Of a DNA stretch of 64,000 nt, positions 48,479 to 57,326 are shown one piece after another. The DNA comes from JALORV01 sp963707445. Lineage in GTDB: Bacteria > Pseudomonadota > Gammaproteobacteria > Burkholderiales > Burkholderiaceae_F. The translations under genes were made by a program, and so were the position numbers. The stretch's first letter is position 1. Each line of letters opens with the position of its first letter. The notes under the pieces were generated by a model, which did not search any database, was not told the origin of the DNA, and saw nothing but the letters and a program-made list of their open reading frames with translations. Location of the stretch: the NCBI GenBank assembly GCA_963707445.1, contig CAVPPW010000050.1, positions 124,001 to 188,000 of the forward strand. The letters are read 5' to 3'.

Positions 48479-49559
48479 CAGGCCGCGCGTGCGCTTCGCT
48501 CGCGCGACGACTTGCGCGCGGCCGGCTGCGCAGCCCGGATCGCCTCGATACAGTCCGCGATAAGGTCGGGTCCCGTGTAGATGAATCCCGTGTAGATCTG
48601 CACCAGCACTGCGCCGGCCTGCAGTTTCTCCACGGCGTCGGCGCCGGTCACGATGCCGCCGACGCCGATGATCGGCAGCTTGCCCTGCAGATGCGAGGCG
48701 AGCCGATGCACGACCTCGGTCGCGCGCTCACGCAGCGGTCGGCCGGAAAGCCCGCCGCTTTCCTCGGCGTGCGGCAGGCCCTGCACCTCGTCGCGCCGGA
48801 GCGTTGTATTGGTCGCGATCACGCCGTCGACGCCGTGCTCGACCAGCACGTCGGCGAGCGGCGGGATCGCCGCGTCGTCGAGGTCCGGCGCGATTTTGAC
48901 GGCGAGCGGCACGCGCCGACCGTGCCGATCCTCGAGCCGGCGCCGCTGCTCGGCAAGTGCACTCAGCAGCGCAACGAGCTCGCGCTTGCCCTGAAGCGAG
49001 CGCAGATCTTTCGTGTTCGGCGAAGAGATGTTGACCGCCACGTAGTCCGCATGCGGATAGACCGCCTCGAGGGCCGCGACGTAGTCGTCGGCCGCACGCT
49101 CGATCGGAGTCGTCGCGTTCTTGCCGATGTTGAGTCCCAGGATGCCGCCGGCGGCGCGGAATCGCTGCTGGCGCCGCACGTTGGCGACGAAGCGCTCGAC
49201 ACCGTCATTGTTGAAGCCCATCCGGTTGATCAGCGCCTGCGCCGGCACGATCCGGAACAGTCGCGGCTTCGGATTGCCGGGCTGCGGTTGCGGCGTGACG
49301 GTACCGACTTCGATGTGGCCAAAGCCGAAGCTGCCCAAGCGCATCGATGTGCGCCGCATTCTTGTCCATGCCTGCCGCCAGTCCCACCGGGTTGCGGAAC
49401 GTGAGGCCCATGGCCTGAACCGGCAGGTCGGCGGCGCGATGCGCAACGCAGTCGCGTCAGCCCGAATGCAGCCGCGTACTCCAGCTTGCCGAACGTCAAC
49501 TCGTGCGCGAGTTCGGGATCGAGCCGGAACAGCAAGGAACGCGCGAGGGAATACAGCAC
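48478..49559 (-). CDS. pyrD: Dihydroorotate dehydrogenase, quinone-linked (frame breaks)
   Basis: PyrD class 2 oxidises dihydroorotate in pyrimidine synthesis at the inner membrane. The N-terminal membrane-associated helices read MLYSLARSLLFRLDPELAHEL. The FMN barrel has GLAAGMDKNAAHIDALG, GTVTPQPQPGNPKPR, NISSPNTKDLRSLQ and GVGGIVTGADAVEK. Three frames cover the first 75 residues, with breaks near 49430 and 49340. The rest is intact. Its length of about 360 residues is slightly long because of an Arg/Ala tail. Confidence 0.93.
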
Positions 49560-49590
49560 GCCGCGATCTTACCGGCGCGCCGCCGCACGG

Positions 49591-50352
49591 TCAGCGGCGC
49601 GTCGGAGGCTCGCGCAATCGCTCCCAGCGACCGCCGCGCAGGATTTCCACCGGGCGGAAGCGCGCCTTGTACGACATCTTGGGGCTTTCGCCGATCCAGT
49701 AGCCGAGATACAGGTACGGCAGCTTCAGCGCGCGGCACTGTTCGATCTGCCACAGGATGTTGAACGTGCCATAGCTCGCCGACGCGATATCGGGATCGAA
49801 GAACGTGTACACCGACGACAGGCCGTCGTTCAGCATGTCGATGATCGACATCATCCGCAGCGGACCCGGCTCTCCCGGATCCGGCGACGGGTCGCGGAAT
49901 TCCACCAGGCGGGTGTTCACCTTGCTCTGTAACAGGAACTGCGAATACTGCTCGCGGCTGTCGTTGTCCATGCCGCCACCGGCGTGTCGCGTCGCCTGAT
50001 AGCGCAGGTACAGGTCGTAGTGCTCGGGATCGAAGGCGAGGGTGCCGACGCGCGAGACCAGATCGACGTGGCGCTGGGCCGCGCGGCGCTGCGCCCGGTT
50101 GGGCCGGTACTCGGCGACCGGTACACGCACCGGGACGCAGGCCCGGCAGCCGTCGCAGTAGGGCCGGTAGGTGAAGATTCCGCTGCGCCGGAATCCCATC
50201 TTGACGAGTTCGCTATAGACGTCGGCATTGATCAGATGTGCCGGCGTCGCTACCTGCGAGCGCGCCTGACGGTCCTCGAGGTAGCTGCACGGGTACGGCG
50301 CTGTGGCATAGAACTGCAGCGCCGAGAACGGGAGCTCCTTGAGGTTCGCCAC
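49591..50352 (-). CDS. bpt: Aspartate/glutamate leucyltransferase Bpt
   Basis: Bpt moves leucine from Leu-tRNA onto proteins with N-terminal Asp or Glu, marking them for ClpAP. The 253-residue protein has YPCSYLEDRQARSQV and CDGCRACVPVRVPV, with the family's conserved Cys, and FDPDIASASYGTFNILWQIE and YLYLGYWIGESPKMSYKA. The frame is intact. Its ATG lies one base after the aat stop; pairing with aat puts both bacterial N-degron transferases in one transcript. Confidence 0.95.
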   Translation of the reverse strand: MANLKELPFSALQFYATAPYPCSYLEDRQARSQVATPAHLINADVYSELVKMGFRRSGIFTYRPYCDGCRACVPVRVPVAEYRPNRAQRRAAQRHVDLVSRVGTLAFDPEHYDLYLRYQATRHAGGGMDNDSREQYSQFLLQSKVNTRLVEFRDPSPDPGEPGPLRMMSIIDMLNDGLSSVYTFFDPDIASASYGTFNILWQIEQCRALKLPYLYLGYWIGESPKMSYKARFRPVEILRGGRWERLREPPTRR

Positions 50353-50353
50353 T

Positions 50354-51094
50354 TCAATTCACCGCGGGTACAAACGGGGTTATCAGCGCATCGTTGAGCC
50401 GCCGACGGTACTTCGCCCAGGCGATCGGAGGCTGGCGCACGGCCTGGCGCACATGTGCGGTGAAGTCGTGTCGATTGATCTCACGTCCCCCGAGAGAAGC
50501 GAGGTGCCTCGTGTTCTGCTGGCAGTCTATCATCGGCACCCCCTCGGCGAGCAGGACGCGTACCAATGTGGCGAGCGCGATCTTCGAGGCATCGGGGCGA
50601 CGCGCGAACATCGATTCGCCGAAGAACATCCGGCCGAGGCTGACGCCGTACAGGCCGCCCGCCAGAGCGCCGTCAACCCAGGTCTCGACCGAGTGCGCCA
50701 GGCCGCGCTCGTGCAGCGCGACGTAGGCCTGCATCACCTCCGGAGTGATCCACGTGCCGGCGCCGTCGGCGCGCGGCGCCGAGCAGGCTCGAACCACGTC
50801 AGCGAACGCGCGGTCGATGACTACTTCGATCGCAGGCTCGCGCGCGCAGCGCCGCAAGGTCTTTTGCAGCGAGCGTGAGACTCTGAACTCGGCGCAGAGG
50901 AGCACCATGCGCGGGTCGGGCGACCACCACAGCACCGGCTCGCCGTCCGAGTACCACGGGAAGATGCCTTCAGCGTAGCCGGCCAGCAGCCGTTCAACCG
51001 ACAGTTCGGCACTCGCGGCGAGCAGGCCGTTGGGTGCGCGCAGGGCCGCATCGACCGGAGGAAACGTCTGCCCCGGCGCGAGCCACGGAATCAT
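50354..51094 (-). CDS. aat: Leucyl/phenylalanyl-tRNA-protein transferase Aat
   Basis: Aat adds Leu or Phe to proteins with N-terminal Lys or Arg for the N-degron pathway. The 246-residue protein starts MIPWLAPGQTFPPVDAAL and has NGLLAASAELS, YAEGIFPWYS, LWWSPDPRMVL, GGLYGVSLGRMFFGESMF and DCQQNTRHLASLGGREI. The ATG at 51094 overlaps the TGA of the upstream NUDIX gene. The direct frame runs on into the NUDIX gene, but that is explained by a base error there, not by a fusion. Confidence 0.95.
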   Translation of the reverse strand: MIPWLAPGQTFPPVDAALRAPNGLLAASAELSVERLLAGYAEGIFPWYSDGEPVLWWSPDPRMVLLCAEFRVSRSLQKTLRRCAREPAIEVVIDRAFADVVRACSAPRADGAGTWITPEVMQAYVALHERGLAHSVETWVDGALAGGLYGVSLGRMFFGESMFARRPDASKIALATLVRVLLAEGVPMIDCQQNTRHLASLGGREINRHDFTAHVRQAVRQPPIAWAKYRRRLNDALITPFVPAVN

Positions 51095-51652
51095 GCCGCG
51101 CTGGCGCGTGGCGCTGTCATGCCTGGGCCGATCGATTCCGTGTGCACGCCGAAAGCTGCCGAGGGCCCGGTCGGCGAAATAGTGCCGCAGTGTTGCCGTG
51201 ACGGTGCGGAAGGCGATTTCCGTCCAGGGCACGGTAGTCTCCTGAAACAGCTGCACCTCGAGGCTTTCGTCGCCCGGGACGAAAGAGAGGTCAAGCAGGC
51301 GCGCGCGGAAAAAGATGTGTACCTGTTCCACATGCGGCACGTCGATCATCGAGAAGAGCGGGCCGAGTTCCACGCGGGCGCCGGCTTCCTCAAGCGTTTC
51401 CCGCAGCGCGCCGTCACCGGTCGTCTCGCCGATTTCCATGAATCCCGCCGGCAGAGTCCACTTGCCGTAGCGCGGCTCGATGGCGCGACGGCACAGCAGC
51501 ACCTCGTCGCCCCACACCGGAATCGTGCCCACCACAGGCCGCGGATTGACGTAATGGATGGCGCCGCAGTGACCGCAGCAGGCACGCAGGCGCGAGTCGC
51601 CGTCCGGCACGCGCATGGTGACGGGCTGGCCGCACGTCGAGCAGTAGCGCAT
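51091..51652 (-). CDS. NUDIX hydrolase with N-terminal zinc ribbon (one frame break)
   Basis: The protein begins MRYCSTCGQPV and has a second Cys pair (CCGHCG), a zinc ribbon as in NADH pyrophosphatase-like NUDIX proteins. The NUDIX box is complete: GFMEIGETTGDGALRETLEEAG. After YFADRALGSF the frame should change near 51155. The neighbouring frame reads FGVHTESIGPGMTAPRAS and stops at TGA 51091, which overlaps the aat ATG. I therefore end the gene there. The ATG at 51652 is chosen over a TTG at 51664. It heads the NUDIX-aat-bpt-pyrD-thpR chain. Confidence 0.85.
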
Positions 51653-51733
51653 CGTCGGTCCCAACTTCGGGTCAGTCTATCGCAGGCTTCGCCGGCGAAT
51701 CCCTCGCAGTTACGATCGGGCTATCGTTCGCGC

Positions 51734-52684
51734 GTGAATCGCTTCTGTTGCCTGACCGCCTTGCTGTTCGCCTGTGCACCTGCGTGCGCGTTCGATCTGC
51801 AGGCGCACCGGGGCGGACGCGGAGTCGCGCCCGAGAATACGTTGCCGGCATTCGCGCAGGCGCTGGCGATTGGCGTGACGACGCTGGAAACGGATCTCGC
51901 AATGACCCATGACGACGTGCTGGTGCTGTCGCACGATCCGCGCCTGAATCCTGCGCTGACGCGCGGTCCCGACGGGCGCTGGCTGGACGCGAGCGGACCC
52001 GCCATCCGGGCGTTGACCCTTGATCAGCTCGCGTCTTTCGACGTGGGCCGCCTCAACCCGGACACGTCCTATGGGCGCCAGTGGTCGCAACAACAGCCTG
52101 CCGACGGTGCGCGCATCCCGACACTGGCGGCGCTGTTCGCGCTGGCCCGCGAGCGGCGGGTGCGATTCAACATTGAAACCAAGCTCACACCCTACGATGA
52201 GGCCATCGCTGGTGATCCGGCCACGTTCGCCCGCACGGTCGTCGACGAGGTGCGCCGCGCGGGCATGATCGAGCGGGTCACGGTGCAATCATTCGACTGG
52301 CGCACGCTGCTCGAAGTCAAGCGCATCGCGCCGGACTTCGCCACTTCGTGCCTGACGATGCAGACGCCGAGCACCGATACCGTGAGCCCCGAGGCCGACG
52401 GTGCTTCGCGCTGGCACGCCGGACTGCGCGCCGCGGACCACGGCGATTCGATCGTCGGCCTGGTGCACGCGGCCGGCTGCTCGACCTGGTCCCCGTTCTG
52501 GCGCAACCTGACGCGCGAGCTGGTCGACGACGCCCATGCGGCAGGGCTGAAGGTCATTGCCTGGACCGTCAACGACCCCGCTGACATCGAAGGCGTGATC
52601 ACATTAGGCGTTGACGGACTCATCACCGACTTTCCCGAACGTGCACGACGGATCCTGACCGCGCGTGGCGTGGCGATCGAATGA
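51734..52684 (+). CDS. Periplasmic glycerophosphodiester phosphodiesterase
   Basis: The 316-residue protein has a signal peptide (VNRFCCLTALLFACAPACA) and the GDPD TIM barrel: HRGGRGVAPENTLPAF, LETDLAMTHDDVLVLSHD with the metal and catalytic residues, FNIETKLTP, and AWTVNDPADI near the end. It should hydrolyse glycerophosphodiesters to glycerol-3-phosphate and alcohol in the periplasm, like GlpQ-type enzymes. The GTG start at 51734 is 81 bases from the divergent NUDIX gene. The frame is intact. Confidence 0.9.
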   Translation: MNRFCCLTALLFACAPACAFDLQAHRGGRGVAPENTLPAFAQALAIGVTTLETDLAMTHDDVLVLSHDPRLNPALTRGPDGRWLDASGPAIRALTLDQLASFDVGRLNPDTSYGRQWSQQQPADGARIPTLAALFALARERRVRFNIETKLTPYDEAIAGDPATFARTVVDEVRRAGMIERVTVQSFDWRTLLEVKRIAPDFATSCLTMQTPSTDTVSPEADGASRWHAGLRAADHGDSIVGLVHAAGCSTWSPFWRNLTRELVDDAHAAGLKVIAWTVNDPADIEGVITLGVDGLITDFPERARRILTARGVAIE

Positions 52685-52785
52685 AGCGCCGCGACTGACG
52701 GCGCGTCCGCATCGAATCCGGGTCGGTATACTGCCGCTTTACCGGTAACGCCTGAACCCGGACGGCACGGGACAGCGCGGAGACA

Positions 52786-54465
52786 ATGACGAAATACGTA
52801 TTCGTTACCGGTGGCGTGGTCTCCTCCCTGGGCAAGGGGATCGCCGCCGCCTCCCTCGCCGCGATCCTCGAATCGCGCGGCCTCAAAGTCACCCTCATCA
52901 AGCTCGATCCCTACATCAACGTCGACCCGGGCACGATGTCGCCGTTCCAGCACGGCGAGGTCTTCGTCACCGAGGACGGCGCGGAGACGGATCTCGACCT
53001 CGGACATTACGAGCGTTTTATCTCCGCCAAGATGCGGAAGGTGAACAATTTCACGACTGGCCAGATCTACGAATCGGTCATCAAGAAGGAACGGCGCGGC
53101 GAATACCTCGGCAAGACGGTCCAGGTCATTCCGCACGTCACGAACGAGATCCAGGAGTTCATCGAGCGCGGCGCGCGCGCGGCCTGGGAAGGCAAGACCG
53201 ATGTCGCGATCGTCGAGATCGGCGGCACCGTCGGCGACATCGAATCGCTGCCCTTCGTGGAGGCCGCGCGGCAGATGAGCCTGCGCCTCGGCCGTGGGAC
53301 GTGCTGTTTCGTGCACCTGACGTTGGTGCCGTTCATCCCGATGGCCGGCGAACTGAAGACCAAGCCGACGCAGCACAGCGTGCAGAAGCTGCGCGAAATT
53401 GGCATCTCGCCCGACGTGCTGCTGTGCCGCGCGGACCGGCCGATCCCGGACGAGGAACGCGCCAAGATCTCGCTGTTTTCGAACGTCCCGAACAACGCCG
53501 TGATTTCGGTGTGGGATGCCGACTCCATTTACAAGGTGCCCTCGATGCTGCACAAGCAGGGGCTCGACGAGATCGTCTGCTTCACACTCGGCATGCCGTC
53601 ACGCCCGGCTGACCTTACCGCCTGGGACAAGCTGGTGTACGCGCTCGAGCACCCCGAGCACGAGGTGAAGATCGGCATGGTGGGCAAGTATGTCGACCTG
53701 TCGGATTCGTACAAGTCGCTGAACGAGGCGCTGCGCCACGCCGGCATCCATGCGCGGACGAGGGTGGAGATCGAGTACGTCGACTCGGAGGCCATCGAAT
53801 CCGGCGCGTGGTCGGATCTTTCCCATCTCGACGCGATCCTCGTGCCGGGCGGATTCGGCAAGCGCGGCACCGAAGGCAAGATGAAGGCGATCCGCTACGC
53901 GCGGGAGAATGGCGTTCCTTATCTCGGTATCTGCCTCGGCATGCAGCTCGCGACGATCGAGTTCGCGCGCAATGTCTGCGGGCTCGGCGGCGCCAATTCG
54001 ACCGAGTTCGATCCCGACACGCCACATCCTGTCGTCGCGCTGATCACCGAATGGATGGATCGCACCGGCCGCATCGAACGACGCGACGCCGCCTCCGACC
54101 TCGGCGGCACGATGCGGCTCGGCGCGCAGGTGTGCCCGGTCGAACGCGGCACGCTGGCCGATGCGATCTACGGCGGGGAAGTCAACGAACGCCACCGGCA
54201 CCGCTACGAGGTCAACAACATCTACGTGCCGCAGCTCGAAAAAGTGGGATACAAGGTCTCCGCGCGCACACCCAGCGAGAACCTGCCGGAGATCATGGAG
54301 CTGCCGTCGCACCCGTTCTTCATCGGCGTGCAGTTCCACCCCGAATTCACGTCGACGCCGCGCGCCGGGCACCCGCTGTTCAAAGCGTTCATCGAGGCCG
54401 CGCTGGCGCGGCGTGAGCGCGTCACGCGCGGTGATCCGGCCTCGCTGGCGCGGGCCGCTGCATGA
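52786..54465 (+). CDS. pyrG: CTP synthase
   Basis: PyrG aminates UTP to CTP. The 559-residue protein has the synthetase domain (MTKYVFVTGGVVSSLGKG, LDPYINVDPGTMSPFQHGE, GGTVGDIESLPF) and a class I glutamine amidotransferase domain with the catalytic Cys383 in YLGICLGMQL and the His-Glu pair in GVQFHPEFTS. A GGAG ribosome site precedes the ATG. A TATACT at 52727 may be a -10 element; I see no good -35. The stop overlaps the kdsA ATG by 4 bases. The frame is intact. Confidence 0.97.
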   Translation: MTKYVFVTGGVVSSLGKGIAAASLAAILESRGLKVTLIKLDPYINVDPGTMSPFQHGEVFVTEDGAETDLDLGHYERFISAKMRKVNNFTTGQIYESVIKKERRGEYLGKTVQVIPHVTNEIQEFIERGARAAWEGKTDVAIVEIGGTVGDIESLPFVEAARQMSLRLGRGTCCFVHLTLVPFIPMAGELKTKPTQHSVQKLREIGISPDVLLCRADRPIPDEERAKISLFSNVPNNAVISVWDADSIYKVPSMLHKQGLDEIVCFTLGMPSRPADLTAWDKLVYALEHPEHEVKIGMVGKYVDLSDSYKSLNEALRHAGIHARTRVEIEYVDSEAIESGAWSDLSHLDAILVPGGFGKRGTEGKMKAIRYARENGVPYLGICLGMQLATIEFARNVCGLGGANSTEFDPDTPHPVVALITEWMDRTGRIERRDAASDLGGTMRLGAQVCPVERGTLADAIYGGEVNERHRHRYEVNNIYVPQLEKVGYKVSARTPSENLPEIMELPSHPFFIGVQFHPEFTSTPRAGHPLFKAFIEAALARRERVTRGDPASLARAAA

Positions 54466-55328
54466 AGCTCGCCGGGTTCGACGTCGGGCTCGATCGCCCG
54501 ATGTTCCTGATCGCCGGACCGTGCGTGATCGAAACCGAGACGCTGGCGATCGATGTCGCGGGCCGATTGAAGGAAATCACCAAGTCGCTTGGCGTGCCCT
54601 TCGTCTACAAGTCGAGCTTCGACAAGGCCAACCGCAGTTCCGGCAAGAGCTTCCGCGGCCTCGGCATCGACGAAGGCCTGCGCATCCTGTCCGAAGTGAA
54701 GCGCCAGGTCGGCGTGCCGGTGCTGACCGACGTTCATGACGAAGACGAGATCGAACCGGCCGCCGCGGTAGTCGACATGTTGCAGACGCCGGCGTTCCTG
54801 TGCCGCCAGACCGACTTCATCCGCGCCTGTGCGATCGCCGGACCGCCCGTGAACATCAAGAAGGGGCAGTTCCTGGCGCCGGGCGACATGAAGAACGTCA
54901 TCGACAAGGCGCGCGATGCCGCACGCGAAGTCGGGCTGCCGGACGATCGCTTCCTGGCATGCGAGCGCGGCGCATCGTTCGGCTACAACAATCTCGTGTC
55001 GGACATGCGCTCGCTGGCAATCATGCGCGACACCGGCGCACCCGTCGTATTCGACGCCACGCATTCGGTGCAGCTGCCAGGCGGGCAGGGCACTTCGAGC
55101 GGCGGACAGCGCGAGTTTGTTCCGGTGCTGGCGCGTGCGGCGGTTGCCGTCGGCGTCGCGGGCCTTTTCATGGAGACGCACCCGAACCCGGCGGAGGCCA
55201 AGATCCGACGGGCCGAACGCGGTGCCGCTCGACCGTATGAAGGAACTGCTCGGTACGCTGGTCGAACTCGACCGCGCCGCCAAGAAGAACGGATTCATCG
55301 AAACGCGACTTTCACTATCGGGGAATTC
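54462..55328 (+). CDS. kdsA: 3-deoxy-8-phosphooctulonate synthase KdsA (frame break near the C-terminus)
   Basis: KdsA condenses arabinose 5-phosphate with PEP to form KDO-8-phosphate for lipopolysaccharide. The barrel shows FLIAGPCVIETE, FVYKSSFDKANRSS, NIKKGQFLAPGDM, RGASFGYNNLVSDM and DATHSVQLPGGQGTSSGGQR. After HPNPAEAK the frame changes near 55210 and the protein continues DGPNAVPLDRMKELLGTL. No stop codon occurs in any frame before the next gene starts at 55329, so at least one more base is wrong and the exact end is unknown. The ATG overlaps pyrG. Confidence 0.9.
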
Positions 55329-55634
55329 ATGGCCGCCGGTTATGTCATCGTCGAAATGAAAGTCACCGATCGCCGAGCGGTACAAGGAATACATGGCGGC
55401 AGCGCCGGCGACTATCGTCGCGCAGGGTGGCGAATACGTGGTGCGCGGCGGGCAGTTGGAGACGTCTGGAAGGCGACTGGCAACCGGCCCGGCTGGCGGT
55501 GCTGAAGTTTCCTAGCTACGCGGCGGCCAAGAACTGGTACGAGGACGAGCGCGTACCGTCAAGTGCGCGGCAAGCGCGCCGGAGCGACCGAGTATTTCAA
55601 TATGGTGCTGGTCGAGGGTGTACCGGCCGCCTGA
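55329..55634 (+). CDS. DUF1330 family protein (multiple frame breaks)
   Basis: Reading across frames gives MAAGYVIVEMKVTD, then RYKEYMAAAPATIVAQGGEY and VVRGGQLET, then LEGDWQPARLAVLKFPSYAA, KNWYEDERVPS and TEYFNMVLVEGV, ending at TGA 55632. That is the DUF1330 fold, a small ferredoxin-like protein of about 100 residues and unsettled function. A DUF1330 gene between kdsA and eno is typical of betaproteobacteria, which supports the reconstruction. Breaks lie near 55370, 55470 and at two points between 55555 and 55600. The start ATG has GGGGAATTC directly upstream. Confidence 0.8.
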
Positions 55635-55657
55635 ATTCCAACCTCGAACAACAACAC

Positions 55658-56941
55658 ATGAGTTCCATCGTTGACCTGATCGGCCGCGAAATCCTCGATT
55701 CGCGCGGCAACCCGACCGTCGAATGCGACGTACTGCTGGAATCCGGCGTCATGGGCCGGGCCGCGGTGCCCTCGGGTGCATCGACCGGATCGCGCGAGGC
55801 GATCGAGCTGCGCGACGGCGACCGGGGACGCTACCTTGGCAGGGGCGTGCTGAAGGCGGTCGAGAACATCAACACCGAGATCTCGGAGGCGGTGATGGGT
55901 CTCGAGGCCAACGAGCAGGCCTTTCTCGACCGCACGCTGATCGAACTCGACGGCACCGAGAACAAGGCACGGCTCGGCGCCAATGCGCTGCTTGCGGTGT
56001 CGATGGCGGTGGCCAAGGCCGCGGCCGAGGAGGCCGGACTGCCGCTGTACCGCTACTTCGGCGGCAGCGGGCCGATGTCGATGCCGGTGCCGATGATGAA
56101 TGTCATCAACGGCGGCGCTCATGCGAACAACAGCCTCGACCTGCAGGAGTTCATGATCGTTCCGGTCGGTGCTGCGAGTTTTTCCGACGCAGTCCGCTAC
56201 GGCGCCGAGGTGTTCCATGCGCTGAAGAAACTGATCGACGAAAACGGCATGAGCACGGCCGTCGGCGACGAGGGCGGATTCGCGCCGAGCGTCGCGAGCC
56301 ACGAAGCGGCGATCCAGCTGATTCTCAAGGCGATTGACGCGGCGGGCTATACGGCGGGCTCGCAGATCGCGATTGCGCTCGATTGCGCGGCGAGCGAGTT
56401 CCATCGGGACGGGCTATACCGGCTCGACGGCGAAGGACTCAGCCTGACGGCCGAGGACTGGACGCAGATGCTGGCCACCTGGTGCGACCGGTACCCGATC
56501 ATCTCGATCGAGGACGGGATGGCGGAGAACGACTGGGAAGGGTGGGCGACGCTGACCGAGCGGCTCGGATCGCGTGTGCAGCTGGTCGGCGACGATCTGT
56601 TCGTCACGAACACCGCGATCCTGCGCGAGGGCATACGCAAGGGGATCGCGAACTCCATCCTGATCAAGGTGAACCAGATCGGTACGCTGACCGAGACCTT
56701 CGCTGCGATCGAGATGGCCAAGTGCGCCGGCTATACGTCGGTCATCAGCCACCGCTCCGGCGAAACCGAAGACGCGATCATTGCCGACATCGCGGTCGGC
56801 ACGAATGCGATGCAGATCAAGACCGGGTCGATGAGCCGCTCCGACCGGATCGCGAAGTACAACCAGCTGCTGCGCATCGAGGAAGATCTCGGCGAGATCG
56901 CCAGCTATCCGGGCCGCGGCGCCTACTACAACCTGCGCTGA
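55658..56941 (+). CDS. eno: Enolase
   Basis: Enolase interconverts 2-phosphoglycerate and PEP and is also part of the RNA degradosome in many bacteria. The 427-residue protein has REILDSRGNPTVECDV, GAHANNSLDLQEFM, AVGDEGGFAP, SIEDGMAENDWEGW, the catalytic lysine segment LIKVNQIGTLTET and SHRSGETEDAIIADI. The ATG at 55658 gives the conserved MSSIVDLIGREIL; codons upstream belong to the DUF1330 gene. The frame is intact, and ftsB follows 3 bases later. Confidence 0.97.
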   Translation: MSSIVDLIGREILDSRGNPTVECDVLLESGVMGRAAVPSGASTGSREAIELRDGDRGRYLGRGVLKAVENINTEISEAVMGLEANEQAFLDRTLIELDGTENKARLGANALLAVSMAVAKAAAEEAGLPLYRYFGGSGPMSMPVPMMNVINGGAHANNSLDLQEFMIVPVGAASFSDAVRYGAEVFHALKKLIDENGMSTAVGDEGGFAPSVASHEAAIQLILKAIDAAGYTAGSQIAIALDCAASEFHRDGLYRLDGEGLSLTAEDWTQMLATWCDRYPIISIEDGMAENDWEGWATLTERLGSRVQLVGDDLFVTNTAILREGIRKGIANSILIKVNQIGTLTETFAAIEMAKCAGYTSVISHRSGETEDAIIADIAVGTNAMQIKTGSMSRSDRIAKYNQLLRIEEDLGEIASYPGRGAYYNLR

Positions 56942-56944
56942 GCG

Positions 56945-57259
56945 ATGCGGACACTGGGGATCGTGCTGGCTGCCCTGCTGGTTGCGATCCAGTATCCGTT
57001 GTGGTTCGGCAAGGGCGGCTGGCTGCGTGCGTGGGAACTCGAGCGCCAGCTCAGCGCACAACGCGCCACCAACGAACAGCTGGCCGCCCGCAACGCGGCC
57101 GCTGCGGCCGAGGTGGCCAGCCTGCGCGAGGGCAACGAAGCGATCGCCGAGCGGGCGCGGCAGCAGCTCAACATGGTGCGCGAGGGCGAGGTGCTGTTCC
57201 AGTTCGTCGGTCGCACGGCCGCGCCCTCCGGCGCGAGCGCCACTGCACCGCAACGCTGA
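56945..57259 (+). CDS. ftsB: Cell-division protein FtsB
   Basis: FtsB is a small bitopic septal protein that joins FtsL and FtsQ in the divisome. The 104-residue protein has an N-terminal membrane segment (LGIVLAALLVAIQYPLWFG) and a coiled coil rich in Ala, Glu and Arg (ELERQLSAQRATNEQL), with ARQQLNMVREGEVLFQF near the end, characteristic of FtsB. Following eno is its standard position. Confidence 0.92.
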   Translation: MRTLGIVLAALLVAIQYPLWFGKGGWLRAWELERQLSAQRATNEQLAARNAAAAAEVASLREGNEAIAERARQQLNMVREGEVLFQFVGRTAAPSGASATAPQR

Positions 57260-57326
57260 ACCTTAGGGGTACACCGATGAGCCGGTATAGGCGCCAGCGT
57301 CGAACCGGGCAGCCCGAAGGCCGACG

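Noticed and set aside
50354..51652. A fused NUDIX-Aat protein
   Set aside because: The neighbouring frame supplies the normal end of the NUDIX protein and a stop overlapping the aat start. One wrong base is the simpler explanation.
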